From the NCBI GenBank assembly GCA_023376005.1, contig CM042181.1, forward strand, positions 19,995,493 to 20,059,492: DNA of 64,000 nucleotides, read 5' to 3'. Made by a program: the position numbers and the translations under genes. The stretch is from Doryteuthis pealeii (lineage: Eukaryota; Mollusca; Cephalopoda; Myopsida; Loliginidae). This document shows positions 12,801 through 26,522 of the stretch, in pieces. The notes under the pieces are model-generated. The model saw only the letters and a program-made list of their open reading frames with translations, was not told where the DNA came from and did no database searches. How positions within the stretch are numbered: the stretch's first letter is position 1; each line of letters begins with the position of its first letter.

Positions 12801-15201
12801 AACCCTTTGCCTACGTGGCCAACTGGCCATCCTTAGGGTGACTAGCATCCTCATCCTTGTCATTTTGTAACCCTTTGCCTACAGTGGCCAACTGGCCATC
12901 CTTAGGGTGACTGCATCGCTCATCCTTGGTCATTTGTAACCCTTTGCCTACAGTGGCCAACGTGGCCATCCCCTTAGGGTGACTAGCATCCTCATCCTTG
13001 GTCATTTTGTAACCCTTTGCCTACAGTGGCCACTGGCCATCCTTAGGGTGACTAGCTCCTCATCCTTGGTCATTTTGTAACCTTTGCCTACAGTGGCCAA
13101 CTGGGCCATCCTTAGGGGACTAGCATCTCATCCTTGTCATTTTGTAACGCCTTTGCCTACAGTGGCACTGGCCATCTTAGGGTGACTAGCATCCTCATCC
13201 TGGTCTATTTTTTAACCTTTGCCTAAGGGCCAACTGGCCATCCTTAGGGTGACTCGCATCTTAATCCTTGGTCATTTTGTAAACCCTTTGCTACAAGTGG
13301 CCAACTAGCCATCCTTAGGGTGACTAGCATCCTCATCCTTGGTCATTTTGTAACCTTTGCTACAGTGCCAACTCGGCCATCTTTAGGGGTGACTAGCAAA
13401 TGCATATCCTTTTAGTCCATTTGTAACCCTTTCCTACAGTGGCCAAATCTGCCATCCTTAGGGTGACTAGCATCTTAATCCTTGGTCATTTTGTAACCCT
13501 TGCCTACAGTGGGCAACTGGCCATCTTAGGGTGACTAGCATCAATCATCCTTAGTCATTTGTCACCTTTGCCTACAGTGCCAACTGGCCATCCTTAGGGT
13601 GACTAGCATCCTCATCCTGGTCATTTGTATATTCTGTTCTACAGTGGCACTGGCCCATCCTTAGGTGAACTAGCATCCTCATCCTGGTCATTTTGTACCT
13701 TTGCCTACAGTGGCCAACTGGCCATCCTTAGGGTGACTAGCATCCTCATCCTGGTCATTTTGTAACCCTTTTGCCTACAGTGGCCAACTGGCATCCTTAG
13801 GGTGACTAGCATCTCATCTTGTCATTTTGTAACCTTTGCCTACATGGCCACTGGCCATCTTTCTTAGGGGTGACTAGCATTCGCTCATCCTTGTCATTTT
13901 GTACCCTTTGCCTACAGTGGCCAACTGGCATCCTAGGGTGACTAGCATCTTAATCCTTGGCCATTTTTTTGTAACCTCTTTGCCTACAGTGGCCAACTGC
14001 CATCCTAGGGTGACTAGCATGCCTCATCCTTGGTCATTTTGGTAACCTTTGCCTACCATGGCCAACTGCCATCTTAGGGTGACTAGCATCATCATCCTTC
14101 GTCATTTGGTAACCTTTGCCTATAGTGGCCAACTGGCGCATCCTTACAGGGTGACTAAGCATCCTTCTCCTTGGTCCATTTTGTACCCTTTGCCTACAGG
14201 TGGCCAACGCCATCCTTAGGTGACTAGCATCTTAATCCTTGGTCATTTTGTACCCTTTGCTCAGTGGCCAACTGGCCATCTTTAAAGGGTACTGCATCTC
14301 ATCCTTAAGTCATTTTGTAAAACCCTTTGCCTACAGTGGCCACTGGCCATCCTTAGGTGACTAGCAAATCCTAATCCTTGGTCATTTTTGAACCTTTGCC
14401 ACAGTGGCCAACTGCCATCCTTAGGGCTGCTAGCATCCTCATCCTTGTCATTTTGTAACCTTTGCCTACAGTGGCAACTGGCCATCCTTAGGGTGACTAG
14501 CCCCCCATCCTCATCCTTGGTCATTTTTGACCCTTTGCCTACAGTGGCAACTGGCCATCCTTAAGGGTGACTAGCATCCTCAATCCTTGTCATTTTTACC
14601 CCTTTGCCTCAGTGGCCAACTGGCTCTTAGGGGTGACTAGCATCCCTCATCCTTGGTCATTTTGTAACCTTTGCCACAGTGGCCAGCTGGCCATCCTTAG
14701 GGTGGACTAGCATCGCTCATCCTTGTGTACATTTGTAACCCTTTGCCTACAGTGCCAACTGCAATCCTTAGGGTGATAGCATCTCATGCCTTCGGTCATC
14801 TTTGTAACCTTTGCCTACAGTGGCCAACTGGCCATCCTTAGGGTGACTAGCATCCTCATCCTTGGGTCATTTTGTAACCCTTTGCCTACAGTGGCCAACT
14901 GCCATCCTTAGGGTGACTAGCATCCTCATCCTTGTCATTTTTGGTAACCCTTTGCTACAGTGGCCACTGGCATCTTAGGTGACTCGCATCCTCATCCTTG
15001 GTCATTTGTACCCTTTTGCCTACAGTGGCCACTGGCCCATCCTAGGGTGACTAGCATCCTCTATTCCTTGGGTCATTTTGTAACCCTTTGTCCTACAGTG
15101 GCAACCTGCCATCCTTAGGGTGTACTAGCAATCCTCATCCTTGTCATTATAACCCTTGCCTACAGTGGTCAACTGGCCATCCTTAGGTGACTAGCATCCT
15201 C

Positions 15202-15757
15202 TGTTAATATAATTGGATCCCTATTATCTTTTAAGGTAGTATAGAGATCCTTATGGCGATCAGTGCCTGATGGCCTTTGAGAGTGAAGTGACATGCTTGA
15301 CTCCTCTCACCTTGCTCGGATAGAAATCGGGGAACGGAACCCCGAATGAAGCCTTCCGGTTTAAGATACTCAGTTACTTTAGTAGAGTGAACGAGTAGGA
15401 CGGATAGCTAGCAAGATGTGACTCTCGCGCCATTTTGTCTGGTTTGGGATCCGGAATAAAATAACTATCAAGGTAAATCGAAGTCTTGTTGTTAAATTAA
15501 CTAAAGCTACAATGACACAAGGCTTCTGCTAAGCAAATGGTCCCCAGCGCACCAGACACGAACCCCAGATAAGAAGACCAGACGAGACTGTAAGAAGTAT
15601 ACAGACCATTAGAAGACAATTAGAAGATAGAAGAGACAGAAGACTAGACGATCAGAAGACGGCCGGAGATAGAAAGTCACCAGAGTAAGAAGCAGTAAGG
15701 AAAGTACGTTTTACAATATATCTATTGGGTACTGTGACGAACGGCTATATCGTAACA
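15202..15757. mobile_element. solo LTR, copy 2 (indel-rich)
   Basis: Same insert as 9286-9850, at the same point of the satellite monomer and with the same variant unit just before it (GTGGTCAACTGG). It carries many scattered 1-3 base indels, in the same manner as the satellite around it. Confidence 0.8.
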
Positions 15758-18700
15758 CCTCATCCTTGTCATTTTGTAACCTTTGCCTACAATGTGCCAA
15801 CTGGCCATGCCTTAAGGGTTGACTAGCATCTCATCCTTGTCTTTGTATCTGCCCTACATGGCCAACTGGCCATCCTTAGGGTGACTAGCATCGCTCATCT
15901 CTTGGTCATTTTGTAACCTTTGCCTACAGTGGCCAACTGGCTTCTTCCCTTAGGGTGGACACATCCTCATCCTTGGTCATTTTGTAACCCCTTGCCTTAC
16001 AGTGGCGCAACTGGCCATCCTTAGGGGACATAGCATCCTTCATCCTTGTCCATTTGTAACCCTTTGCCTACAGTGGCCCAAACTGGCCATCCTTAGGGTT
16101 GACTAGCATCCTCATCCTTGGTCATTTTGTAACCCTTTGCCTAACAGTGGGTCAACTGGCCATCCTTAGGGTGACTAAGCATCCTCATGCCCTTGGTCAT
16201 TTTTGTAAACCCTTTGCCTACAGTGGCTCAACTGGCCATCCTAAGGGTGACTAGCATCCTCATCTTGTCCATTTTGTAACCTTTGCTACAGTGGCCAAAC
16301 TGGCCATCCTTAGGGTGACTAGCATCCCTATCCTGTCATTTTTGGTAACCTTTGCCTACAGTGGCCAACTAGCCATCCTTAGGGTGATAGCATCCTCAAT
16401 CCTTGTCCTTTTGTAACCCTTTGCCTACAGTGGCCAACTGCCATCCTTAGGGTGACTAGCATCCTCATCCTTGGTCATTTTGTAACCCTATGCCTACAGT
16501 GGCACTGGCCATCCTTAGGGTGACTAGCATCCTCATTTCTTGGTCTTTTGTACCCTTTTGCCTACAGTGGCCCAACTGGCCATCTCTTAGGTGACTGCAT
16601 CCCTCTCCTTGGTCATTTTGGTAACCTTCTTTGCCCTACAGTGGCTCAACTGGCCATCCTTAGGGTACTATCATCCTCAGCCTTGGTCATTTTGTAAATC
16701 CCTTTGCCTCAGTGGCCAACTGGCCATCCTTAGGGTGACTAGCATCCTCATCCTTGGTCATTTTGTAACCTTTGCTACGTGGGCCAACTGGCCATCCTTG
16801 GGTGACTAGCAATCTCATCCTTGTCATTTTGTAACCATTTTGCCTACAGTGCCAACTGGCCATTCCCTTAGGGTGACTAGCATCCCATCCTTGGTCAATT
16901 TTGTAACCCTTTGCCTTACAGTGGCCAACTGCCATCTTTAGGGTGACTAGCATCCTCATCTTGGTCATTTTGTAACCCTTTGCCTACAGTGGGCCAACTG
17001 CCATCCTTAGGGTGACTAGCATCCTCATCTAGGGGGGGGGGGGGGTCATTTTTGTAACGCCTTTGCTACAGTGGCCAACTAGCCATCCTTAGGGTGACTA
17101 GTCCTCATCTTGGTCATTTGTAACCCTTTTGCCTACAGTGGCCAACTGCCCTAGGGTGACTAGCATCCTCATCCTTGGTCTTTTGTAACCCTTTGCCCTA
17201 CAGTGCCGCCAACTGGCCATCCTTAGGGTGACTAGCACCTCAAGTCCTTGGTATTTTGGTAACTATTGCCTACAGTGGCCAACTGGCCATCCTTAGGGTG
17301 ACTAGCACCTCATCCTTGGTCATTTTAGTAACCCACTTTGCCTACAGTGGCCAACTGGCCATCCTATAGGTGACTAGCTCCTCAACTTGGTGCATTTTGT
17401 AACCCCTTTGCCTACAGTGGCCACTGGCCAGTGCCTATAGGGTGACTAGCATCCTCATCCTTGTCATTTTGTAACCCTTTGCCTACAGTGGCCAACTGGC
17501 CCATCCTTAGGGTGACTAGCATCCTCATCCTTTGTTCATTTTTGTAAACCCTTTGCCTACAGTGGCCACTGGCCATCCTTAGGGTGACTAGCATCCTCCT
17601 CACCTTGGTCATTTTAGAACCCTTTACCTACAGTGGCCAACCTGGCCATCCTTAAGGGTGACTAGCATCTCATCCTTGGTCATTGTAAACCCTTGCTACA
17701 GTGGCCAAACTGGCCATCCTAGGATGACTAGCATTCCTCATCCTTGGTCATTTTGTTAACGCCTTTTCCTACAGTGGCCAACTGGCCATCCTTGGGTGAC
17801 TACATCCTCATCCTGGTCATTTTTGTAACCCTTTGCCTACAGTGGCCAACTGGCCATCTTAGGGTGACTAGATCTCATCCCTGCGTCATTTTTGTAACCT
17901 TTACCTACAGGCACAACTGGCCATCCTATAGGGTGACTGCATCCTCATCCTGTCATTTGTAAACCTTGCCTACAGTGCCAACTGGTATCCTTAGGGTGAC
18001 TAGCAATCCTATCCTGGTCATTTTGTAACCCTTGGCCTTACAGTGGCCCACTGGACATCCTTAGGGTGACTACTCCCATCCTTGGTCAATTTTGTAACCT
18101 TTACCTACAGTGGCCAACTGGCCATCCTTAGGGTGACTAGCATCTCATCCTGTGGTCATTTTGTAACCCTTGCCTCAGTGACAACTGGCCCATCCTTAGG
18201 GTGACTAGCTCCTCATCCATTGGTTCATTTTGTAACCCTTTACCTAACAGTGGCACTTGGCCTCCTTAGGCGTGACTAGCATCCTCATCCTGGGTCATTT
18301 TGTACCCTTTTGCCTACAGTGGCCAACTGGCCATCCTTAGGGGAACTAGCATCCTCATCCTTGGTCATTTTGTAACCCTTTGCCTACAGTGGCCAACTGG
18401 CCTCCTTAGGGTGACTAGCATCCTCATCTTGTCATTTTGTAAACCCTTTGCACTACAGTGGCAACTGGCCATCCTTAGGGGTGACTAGCATCCTCATCTT
18501 GGTCATTTTGTAAACCCTTTGCCTTACAGTGGCCAACTGGCCATCCTTATAGGGTGACTAGCATCCTCATCCTGGTCTTATTTTGTAACCCTTTACCTTA
18601 CGTGGCCAAACTGGGCCATCCTTAGGGTGACTAGCATCCTCATCCTTGGTCATTTGTAACCTTTGCCACAGTGGCCAATGGCCATCCTTAGGGTGACTAG

Positions 18701-21272
18701 CATCCTCATCCTTGGTCATTTTGTAACCCTTTGCCATACAGTGGCCAAACGGCCATCCTTATAGGGTGCTAGCATCCATCCTTGGTCCTTTTGATAAAAC
18801 CCTTTGCCTACAAGCTGGCCAACTGGCCATCCTTAGGGTAACTAGGCATCCTCATCCTTGGTCATTTTGATAACCCCTTTGCCTAACAGTGGGCCAACTG
18901 GCCATCCTTAGGGCTGACTAGCATCCCCACCTTGCCTCAGTTGCTAACCTTGTTGCCTACGAGTGGCCAACTGGCCATCCTTAGGGGACTAGCTCCTCAT
19001 CCTTGGTCCATTTTGTAACCTGCCTACAGTGGCCAACTGGCATCCTTTAGGGGTGACTAGCATCCTCATCCTTGGTCATTTTAAACCTTGCCTACAGTGG
19101 CCAACTGGCCATCCTTAGGGTGCTAGCGATCTCATCCTTGGTCATTTAGTAACCTTTGCCTACAGTGGCCAACTGGCCATCCTTTAGGGTGACTAGCATC
19201 CTCATCCTTGGTCATTTTGTAACCTTTGCCTACAAGTGGCCAACTGGCCAATCCTTAGGTGACTAGCATCTTAATCCTTGGTCATCTTTGTAAACCCTCT
19301 TGCCTTACAGTGGCAACTAGCCATCGCCTTAGGTGACTAGCATCTAATCCTTGGTCATTTGTAAACCCTTTGCACCTACAGTGGCCGAACTGCGCCATCT
19401 TTAGGGTGACTAGCATCAATCATCCTTAGTCATTTTGTAACCCTTTGCCTACAGTGGCCAACTGGCCATCCTTAGGGTGACTAGCATCTTAATCCTTGGT
19501 CATTTTGTAACCTTTGCCTAACAGTGGCCCAACTGGCCATCTTTAGGGTGACTAGCTCATCATCCTTAGTCATTTTGTAAACCTTTGCCTACAGTGGGCC
19601 AAACTGGCCATTCCTTAGGGTGACTAGCCATCCGTCATCCTTGGTCATTTTGTAAACCTACTTGCCACAGTGCCAACTGGCCATCCTTGGGTGACTAGCA
19701 TCCTTCATCCTTGGTCCATTTTGTAACCCTTTTGCCTACAGTGGCCAACTGGCCATCCTTAGGTGACTAGCATCCTCATCCTTTGGTCATTATTTAACCC
19801 TTTTGTCCTACAGTGCCAAACTGGCCCATCCTTAGGCGTGACTAGCATCTCATCCTTGGTCATTTTGTAACCCTTTGCCTTACAGTCGGCCACGCCAATC
19901 CTTAGGGTGGACTAGCATCTCATCTCCCTTGGGTTCATATTTTGAATTTAACCCCTTTGCCTACAGTGCGCAATGGCCATCCTTAGGGTGGACTAGCATT
20001 CTTATCCTTTGGTCATTTTGTTAACCCTTTGGCCTACAGTTGGCCAACTGCCCATCCTAGGGTGACTAGCATCCTCATCCTTGGTCATTTTGTAACCTTT
20101 GCTCAGTGGCCAACTGGCCATCTTAGGGTGACTAGCATCATCATCCTTAGTCAGTTTTGTAACCCTTTGCCTCAGTGGCCAACTGGCCATCCTTAGGGTG
20201 ACTAGCATTCCTCATCCTTGGTCATTTTGTAACCCTTTGCCTACAGTGGCCACGGCATCCTTAGGGTGACATAAGCAATCTGTAATCCGTTGGTCATTTG
20301 AAACCCTTATGCCACAGTGGCCACTGGCCATCTTTAGGGTGACTAGCATCAGTCATCCTTAGTCATTTTGTAACCTCTTGCCTACAGTGGGCCAACTGGC
20401 CATTCCTTAGGGTGACAGCATCCTCATCCTGGTCATTTGTAAACCCTGTGCCTACAGTGGCCAAACTGGCCATCTCTTAGGGTTGGACTAGGCAATCCTC
20501 ATCTTGTCATTTGTAACCTTTGCCTACAGTGGCCAACTGGCCATCCTTAGGGTGACTAGCATCCTCAATCCTTGGTCATTTTGTAACCCTTGCCTACAGT
20601 GCGCCAACTGGCCATCCTTAGGGTGACTAGCATCCTCAATCCTTTGGTCATTTTGGTACACCTTTGCCGTACAGATGGCCAACTGGCCATCCTTAGGGTG
20701 AACTAGCATCCTCATCCTTGGTCATTTGTAACCCTTTGCCTACAGTGGCCAACTGGCCATCCTAGGGTGACTAAGCTCCTCATCCTTGGTAATTTTGTAA
20801 ACCCTTTGCCTACAGTGGCCAACTGGCAATCTTGGGTGACTAGCATCCTCATCCTTTGGTCATTTGTAAACCCTTTGCCTACAGTGGCCAACTGGCCATC
20901 CTAGGGTGAAACTAGCCCATCTCATCCCTTGGTCATTTGTAACCCTTTGGCCTACAGTGGCCAAACTGGCCATCCTTAGGGTGACTGATCCTCATCCTTG
21001 GTCATTTTGTAACCTTTGCCTACAGTGGCAACTGGCATCCTTAGGTGACTAGCAATCCTCATCCTTGGGGGTCATTTTGTAACCCTTTGCCTACAGTGGC
21101 CAACTGGCCATTCCTTAGGTGACTAGCATCCTCATCTTGTCATTTTTGTAACCCTTTCCTACAGTGGCCAACTGGCCATCCTTAGGGTGACTAGCATCCT
21201 CATCCTTGTCATTTATTACCCTTTGGCCTACAGTGGTCAAACTGGCCATCTTAGGTGTGACTTAGCATCCTC

Positions 21273-21856
21273 TGTTACATATTAATTTGGATCCCTATTA
21301 CTTTTAAGGTAAGTATAGAGATCCTTATGGCGATCAGTGCAGGCTCGATGGCCTTGAGAGTGAGTGAACAATGCTTGACTCACTCTCCACTTGCTTTCTG
21401 GGGATGAATCGTGGAACGAACCCCCGATAGAAGCCCTTTCCGGTTTTTAAGGATACTCAGTTACTTAGCTAAGTTGAGAAGTTAGGAACTGAAGCTAGCA
21501 AGATGTGACTCTCCGCGCGCACTTTTTGTCTGTTATGGGTCCGGATAAAATAAACGAATCAAAGGTAAATCGAAGTCTTGTTGTTATTCACTAAAAGCTA
21601 AACAATGACACCAAGGCTTTGATAAGAAATGTCGCCCAGCAGAACCAGAACGGGAATCCCCAGATAAGAAGACCAGACGCAGAAAACCTGTAGAGAATAT
21701 ACCAGACCATTAAGAAGACAATTAGAAGCAGTAAGAAGACAAGAAGACTAAACGATCAGAAAGACGGCCGGAAGATAGAAGAACGCAGAGTAAGAAGCAG
21801 TAGAAAAGTACGTAACAAATATAATCTATTGTACTGTGACGAACGGCTACGTAACA
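21273..21856. mobile_element. solo LTR, copy 3 (indel-rich)
   Basis: Third copy of the insert, at the identical monomer position, with numerous insertions and deletions relative to copy 1. It is followed at about 21885-22165 by a badly scrambled satellite stretch. Confidence 0.8.
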
Positions 21857-24275
21857 CCTCAATCCTTGGTCATTTTGTAACCTTTGCCTCTGGCCTGGCC
21901 ACTGGGTACTAGATCTTCTGTCATAGTATCCGCAACTGGCCACTGCCTCCTAGGGTGACACTCCACGGCGACTTGCCTACGGCCACTGCTTAGGGTCTAA
22001 GATCCTCTTTGTATTTGTCCTTTGCCTACAGTGGCCACTGCATCTGGGACCATCCTATCCTGGTATTTTGACGTTGTACGTGAATGCACCTAGGTGACAG
22101 CTCCTATCTCATTTGAATTTGCTACAGTTCATCTCTTTAGGGACCCTCTCATGGCTTTCCTTGCACAGTGGCCAACTGGCCATCCTTAGGGTGATAGCAT
22201 CCTCATTACCTTGGTCATTTTTGGTAACCCTTTGCCGTGACAGGGCCCAACTGGCCATCCCTTAGGGTGACTAGCATTCTCTCCATTGGTTCATTTTGTA
22301 ACCTTTGCCTACAGTGGCCAACTGAGCCATCTTAGCGGTGACTAGCACCTCATCCTTGGTCATTTTGTAAGCCCCCTTTGCCTACAGTGGCAACTGGCCA
22401 TCCCTATAGGGTGGACTAGCATCCTCATCCTTGTCATTTTGTAACCTTTTCCTACAAGTGGCCAACTGGCCAGTCCTTAGGGTGACTAGCATGCCTCATC
22501 CTTGGTCATTTTGTCAAACCCTTTGCCTACAGTAGCAACTGCCATCCCTTAGGGTGACTAGCATCCTCGATCCTTGTCATTTTGTAACCTCTTTGCCTAC
22601 AGTGGCCAACTAGGCATCCTTAGGGGAACTACATCCTCATACCTTGGTCATTTGTAACCCTTTGCCTACAGGGCCAACTGCCATCCTTAGGGTGACTAGC
22701 ATCCTCATCCTTGGTCATTTTGTAACCCTTTGCCTACAGTGGCCAACTGGCCATCCTTTAGGGTGACTAGCATCCTCATCCTTGTCATTTTGAACCCTTT
22801 GCCTTACAGCTGGCCCAACTGGCCATCCTTAGGGTGGACTAGCTCCTCATCCTTGGTCATTTGTAAACCCTTTGCCCTACAGTGGCCAAACGGCCTCCTT
22901 AGGGTACTAGCATCCTCTCTCCTTGGTCATTTTGGTAACCCTTGCCTACAGTGGCCAACTGGCCATCCTTAGGGTGACTAGCATCCTCATCCTGGTCATT
23001 TTTGTAACCCTTTGCCTACAGTGGCCAACTAGCCATCCTTAGGGTGACTAGCTCCTCATCCTTGTCATTTTGTAACCCCTTTGCCTAACAGTGGCCAATG
23101 GCCACCTTAGGGTGACTAGCATCCTTCATCCTTGGTCATTTGTAACCCTTTGCCTACAGTGGCCACTGGCCCATCCTTAGGGTGACTAGCATCCTCATCC
23201 TTGGTCATTTTGTTAAACCCCTTTGCCTACAGTGGCAACTGGCCATCCTTAGGATGACTAGCATCCTCATCCTTTGGGTCATTTTGAACCCTTTGCCTAC
23301 AGTGGACCAACAGGCCATCCTTAGGGGGACTAGCATCCTCATCCTTGGTCATTTGAAACCCTTTGCCTAAGTGGCCACTGGCCATCCTTAGGGTGACTAG
23401 CCATCCCATACCTTGTCAATTTGTTAACCCTTTGCCTACAGTTTTGCCAACGGCCATTCCTTAGGTGAACTAGCATCCTCATCCTGTTATTTTTTGTAAC
23501 CTTTGGCCCTACAGTGGCCAACTGGCCATCCCTAAGGGTGACAGCATCCCTCATCTTTGGGTCATTTTGTAAACCCTTTTGGCCTACAGTGGCCAACTGG
23601 CCATCCTTAGGGTGACTAAGCATCCTCACCTTGGTCATTTTGTAACCCTTTGCCTACAGTGGCCAACTGGCCATCCTTTAGGGTGACACAATCCCTCATC
23701 CTTGGTCATTTTGTAACCTTTGCCTACAGTGGCCAACTGGGCCATCCTTAGGGTGACTAGCATCCTCATCCTTGGTCATTTGTAACCCTTTCCTACACGG
23801 GACCAATGGCCATCCTTAGGGTGACTAGCCATCCTCATCCTTGTTCCAATTTTGTAACCTTTTGCCTACATGGCCAACTGGCCATCCTTAGGGTGACTAG
23901 CACTCATCCTTGGTTTTTGTAACACCTTTGCCTACAGTGGCCACTGGGCCATCTAAGGTGACTAGCATCCTCAATCTTTGGTCATTTTGGTAACACCTTT
24001 GCCTAACAGTGGCCAACTGCCATCGCTTAGGGTGACTGCATCCTCATCCTTGTCATTTTGTAACCCTTTATGCCTACAGTGGCCAACTGCCATCCTTAGG
24101 GTGACTAGCATCCTCCATCTTGGTCTTTGTAACCTTTGCCCTACAAGTGGCCAACTGGCCTCTTAGGGTGACTAGCAACCTCATCCTTGGTCATTTTGTA
24201 ACCCTTTGCCTACAGTGGCCAACTGGCCATCCTTAGGGTGACTAGCAATCCCTTCCTTTGGTATTGGTAACCCTT

Positions 24276-24276
24276 N
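24276..24276. other. ambiguous base at assembly junction
   Basis: The only N in the window. It sits where the satellite stops mid-monomer and unrelated sequence begins, so it probably marks a contig join or patch edge. Confidence 0.85.
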
Positions 24277-24334
24277 ACACGGGTCCCACTTTATTATCAT
24301 TTCAATTAATTGAAATTTTTATTCACGTAATTAA

Positions 24335-24455
24335 AAAAAAGTAAAGCGGACGAAGCGACCTATTGTCAGTATCAGTCGGATAGTGAGGGAGTCTATCTCA
24401 TTATCACTAGCGCTAGACCCGGGTGGTTGTTTTGTGTCTGAGATGGAGCGCCACG
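24335..24455 (-). mobile_element. partial tRNA-derived SINE tail
   Basis: Contains GAGGGAGTCTATCTC, the ACTAGCGCTAGACC segment and GTCTGAGATGGAGCGCCAC, all found in the body of the SINE family at 62812-63065. The tRNA head is missing. Confidence 0.65.
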
Positions 24456-24834
24456 TATTCGGGCTGTTGATTGGCTGAGATTTAAACCATGTAACCCCGC
24501 TTAGTCTATAAATTTAAGTGGTAGATTGCAGCACGGCTTATATACAACAAATTATCCAACAAACAGCATCCAGATCAATTCAGAAGCAAAGAAGAAACAA
24601 AGTATATCTGTATACAACCACGGGTATGCAGCTATACTCTATACTCTACAATATACGCAGATACGCATATTTAAAAAAGGGGCTATACACCACAGTCGCT
24701 TCACTATGCCACTGGAGGCACCAGGAGTTCACGCCGTCTAAACAACTGATACTCTAGCTCACCCGAATCAATCATCTTCTCCGCCGACCAAAACTCGCTT
24801 TGTAAGTAGACAACTTGGAACCGACATCTGATCG

Positions 24835-25270
24835 TAAGAACACTGATATTTTCATTACTACTGTAGGGATTATTTGCCATTACTGGCTATGATTTGTCAT
24901 TAGATGGCGTTGCGAGCAGAATATATAAAGGACAGCCGCCAAAAATCAAGCTCTCTTTCTCCTGGATTCTCCAGTCTTCAGAACTAGATACAAGTTGTGT
25001 CTCCGTCCATTTTGACAATCTACAAGCAACCCATGAAAGAAATATATTTATATTTATATAAACCAGTTGTGGAATATACCAGAGTATGCTAATTTAATTA
25101 TTACAACTTTTGATTCCTTCTGTTGGGATTATATTCCCTTACTTGCTATGGTTTGCCGTTAGGTGGTGTTGCGAACAGCATCTATAAAGGAGAGCCTCCA
25201 AAATCAAGCCCTCTTTCTCCTGGATTCTCCAGCCGTGAACTAGACATAAGTCTGTCTCCGCCCCTTTGTG
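24835..25270 (+). repeat. two tandem copies of a promoter-like dispersed repeat
   Basis: About 170 bp at 24840-25015 recurs at about 25105-25265. Both copies contain GGTGTTGCGA or GGCGTTGCGA, a TATAAAGGA box and TTTCTCCTGGATTCTCCAG. The TATA-like box followed by a conserved start-like region resembles an LTR promoter, but no TG..CA ends were found. Confidence 0.5.
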
Positions 25271-25576
25271 CTGATGGGGAGGGGGCTTAGTCAATACGTA
25301 TACCTGTACACCGACCTTTTGTTGTGATTTAATCTCCGGCGTGGTGCGTCTGTTTGGCTGGTCAGGTTTTTACTTGAGCTGGACTAAAGAAAACATAGCA
25401 GCCACGCGGTCTCGTTCTATCTCGTTCGTGGCGTGAGTATGCGGGACCTATGGGGAGGAGGAGGAGCAGCAGCCGACAGAGGGAAAGATGGCGTGCAAGG
25501 TAACTGGACCACTGTTACAGGATTACTACTGCTGATTACAAAGAGTTAATTGATTGAAACTGAAGTACATTTATCG

Positions 25577-26208
25577 GACCATATGACCTTTAGGCACCCC
25601 TTTTGCGATCTCGATTCATAAGGACATATTTTTCGTTTACACCGTCAAAATCTGGTTGCTTGTTAGGGGTTATGGTTAGGGTTAGGGGTTAGTTTTAAAT
25701 TTTAAAAAAAATCGAAAAATCGTCTCTTAAAATAACCGGATATTGACGGTGTAAATGAAAAACATGTCCTTTCTTAATTGAGATCAAAAAGGGGTGCCTA
25801 AAGGTAATATAGTCCAAAAATAATTTTAATTTTGTAATAACTGACCCTAACCCCTAACAAACAACTGGATATTGACAGTGTAAATGAAAAACATGTCCTT
25901 TCTTAATCGAGATCAAAAAGGGGTGCCTAAAGGTAATATGCCCCTTTTATTTTATACCTATCTAATTCTATTCATACCTATCTAATATAGGAAGATTATG
26001 GACCTCTTTTCGGTTGTTTGTTATGGGTTTGGGTTAGGGGTTAGGGTTAGGGTTAGGGTTAGGGTTAGGGTTAGGGGTTAGTTTTATAATTAAAAAAAAA
26101 CTCTAAAAATCGTCTGATAACAAACAGCCGGATTTTGATGGTGTAAATGAAAATATGTCCTTATGAATTGAGATCGCAAAAGGGGTGCCTAAAGGTCATA
26201 TGGTCCCA
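25577..26208. mobile_element. palindromic MITE-like element with TTAGGG core
   Basis: Left arm GACCATATGACCTTTAGGCA continues with CACCCCTTTTGCGATCTC and is matched inverted at 25755-25816, 25880-25942 and 26110-26208. Between the arms lie runs of TTAGGG variants (about 25665-25692 and 26030-26080) followed by A-rich sequence. The arrangement looks like one full palindrome plus nested or duplicated right arms. No ORF of a transposase is present. Confidence 0.65.
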
Positions 26209-26261
26209 TTTATTTGAAGAACAATATTACTCTTCTACAGCTATGGTTTCATAGAGGCCTT

Positions 26262-26522
26262 TTCTCTTTTTTCCCTCCTCTCTTTCTTTCCTTCTCTTTA
26301 AGCCTCCTCCCTCCCTCTTCTTTCTTTCTCTTTTCCCCCTCTCTTTTTTCCCTCCCTCCTTTCTTTCTTTCTCCCCTCCTTTCTTTCTTTCTCCCCTCCT
26401 TTCTTTCTTTCTCCCCTCCTTTCTCTCCTTTCTTTCTTTCTCTTTTTCTCAATTCCCCCCTTTCTTTCTTTCTCTTTTCCCCTTTTTCCCCTTCTTCCTT
26501 CCTTTATTTCTTTCTTTCTCTA
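26262..26522. repeat. polypyrimidine (CT-rich) tract
   Basis: Almost purely C and T, with TTTCTTTCTTTCTCCCCTCC units. The ORFs on both strands here are low-complexity artefacts. Confidence 0.9.

Larger units (their letters stand above)
3538..24275. repeat. 70-bp minisatellite array, about 270 copies
   Basis: The monomer is 70 bp and contains TGGCCAACTGGCCA, a TAGGGTGACTAGCATCC segment and a TTGGTCATTTTGTAACCC segment. The array is broken only by three copies of one LTR. 3538-9285 is nearly uniform. From about 9900 rightward the units carry many single-base indels. Because 70 is not a multiple of 3 the frame rotates each unit, so the short ORFs here carry no coding signal. Variant units (CATCTTAATCC, CATCATCATCCTTAGTC) cluster about 0.8-1.3 kb before each LTR copy, showing a higher-order period of about 6 kb. 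Confidence 0.97.

Noticed and set aside
5314..23638. Many ORFs on both strands reading MTKDEDASHPKDGQ or TSILILGHF
   Set aside because: They are frame readings of the 70-bp satellite. The unit is not a multiple of 3, and ORFs appear only where units happen to stay open.
3538..24275. CRISPR-like array
   Set aside because: Units abut with no unique spacers, and the window is eukaryotic.
24945..24995. Minus-strand CTGAAGA, a 5-bp hairpin and GAGAAAG as a hammerhead
   Set aside because: Two extra bases separate stem II from GAAA and stem I does not pair; the second copy at 25225 lacks CTGAAGA.
26035..26080. Chromosome end (TTAGGG repeats)
   Set aside because: Short, internal, flanked on both sides by unique and inverted sequence; same for 1790-1825, 2260-2305 and 49142-49190.
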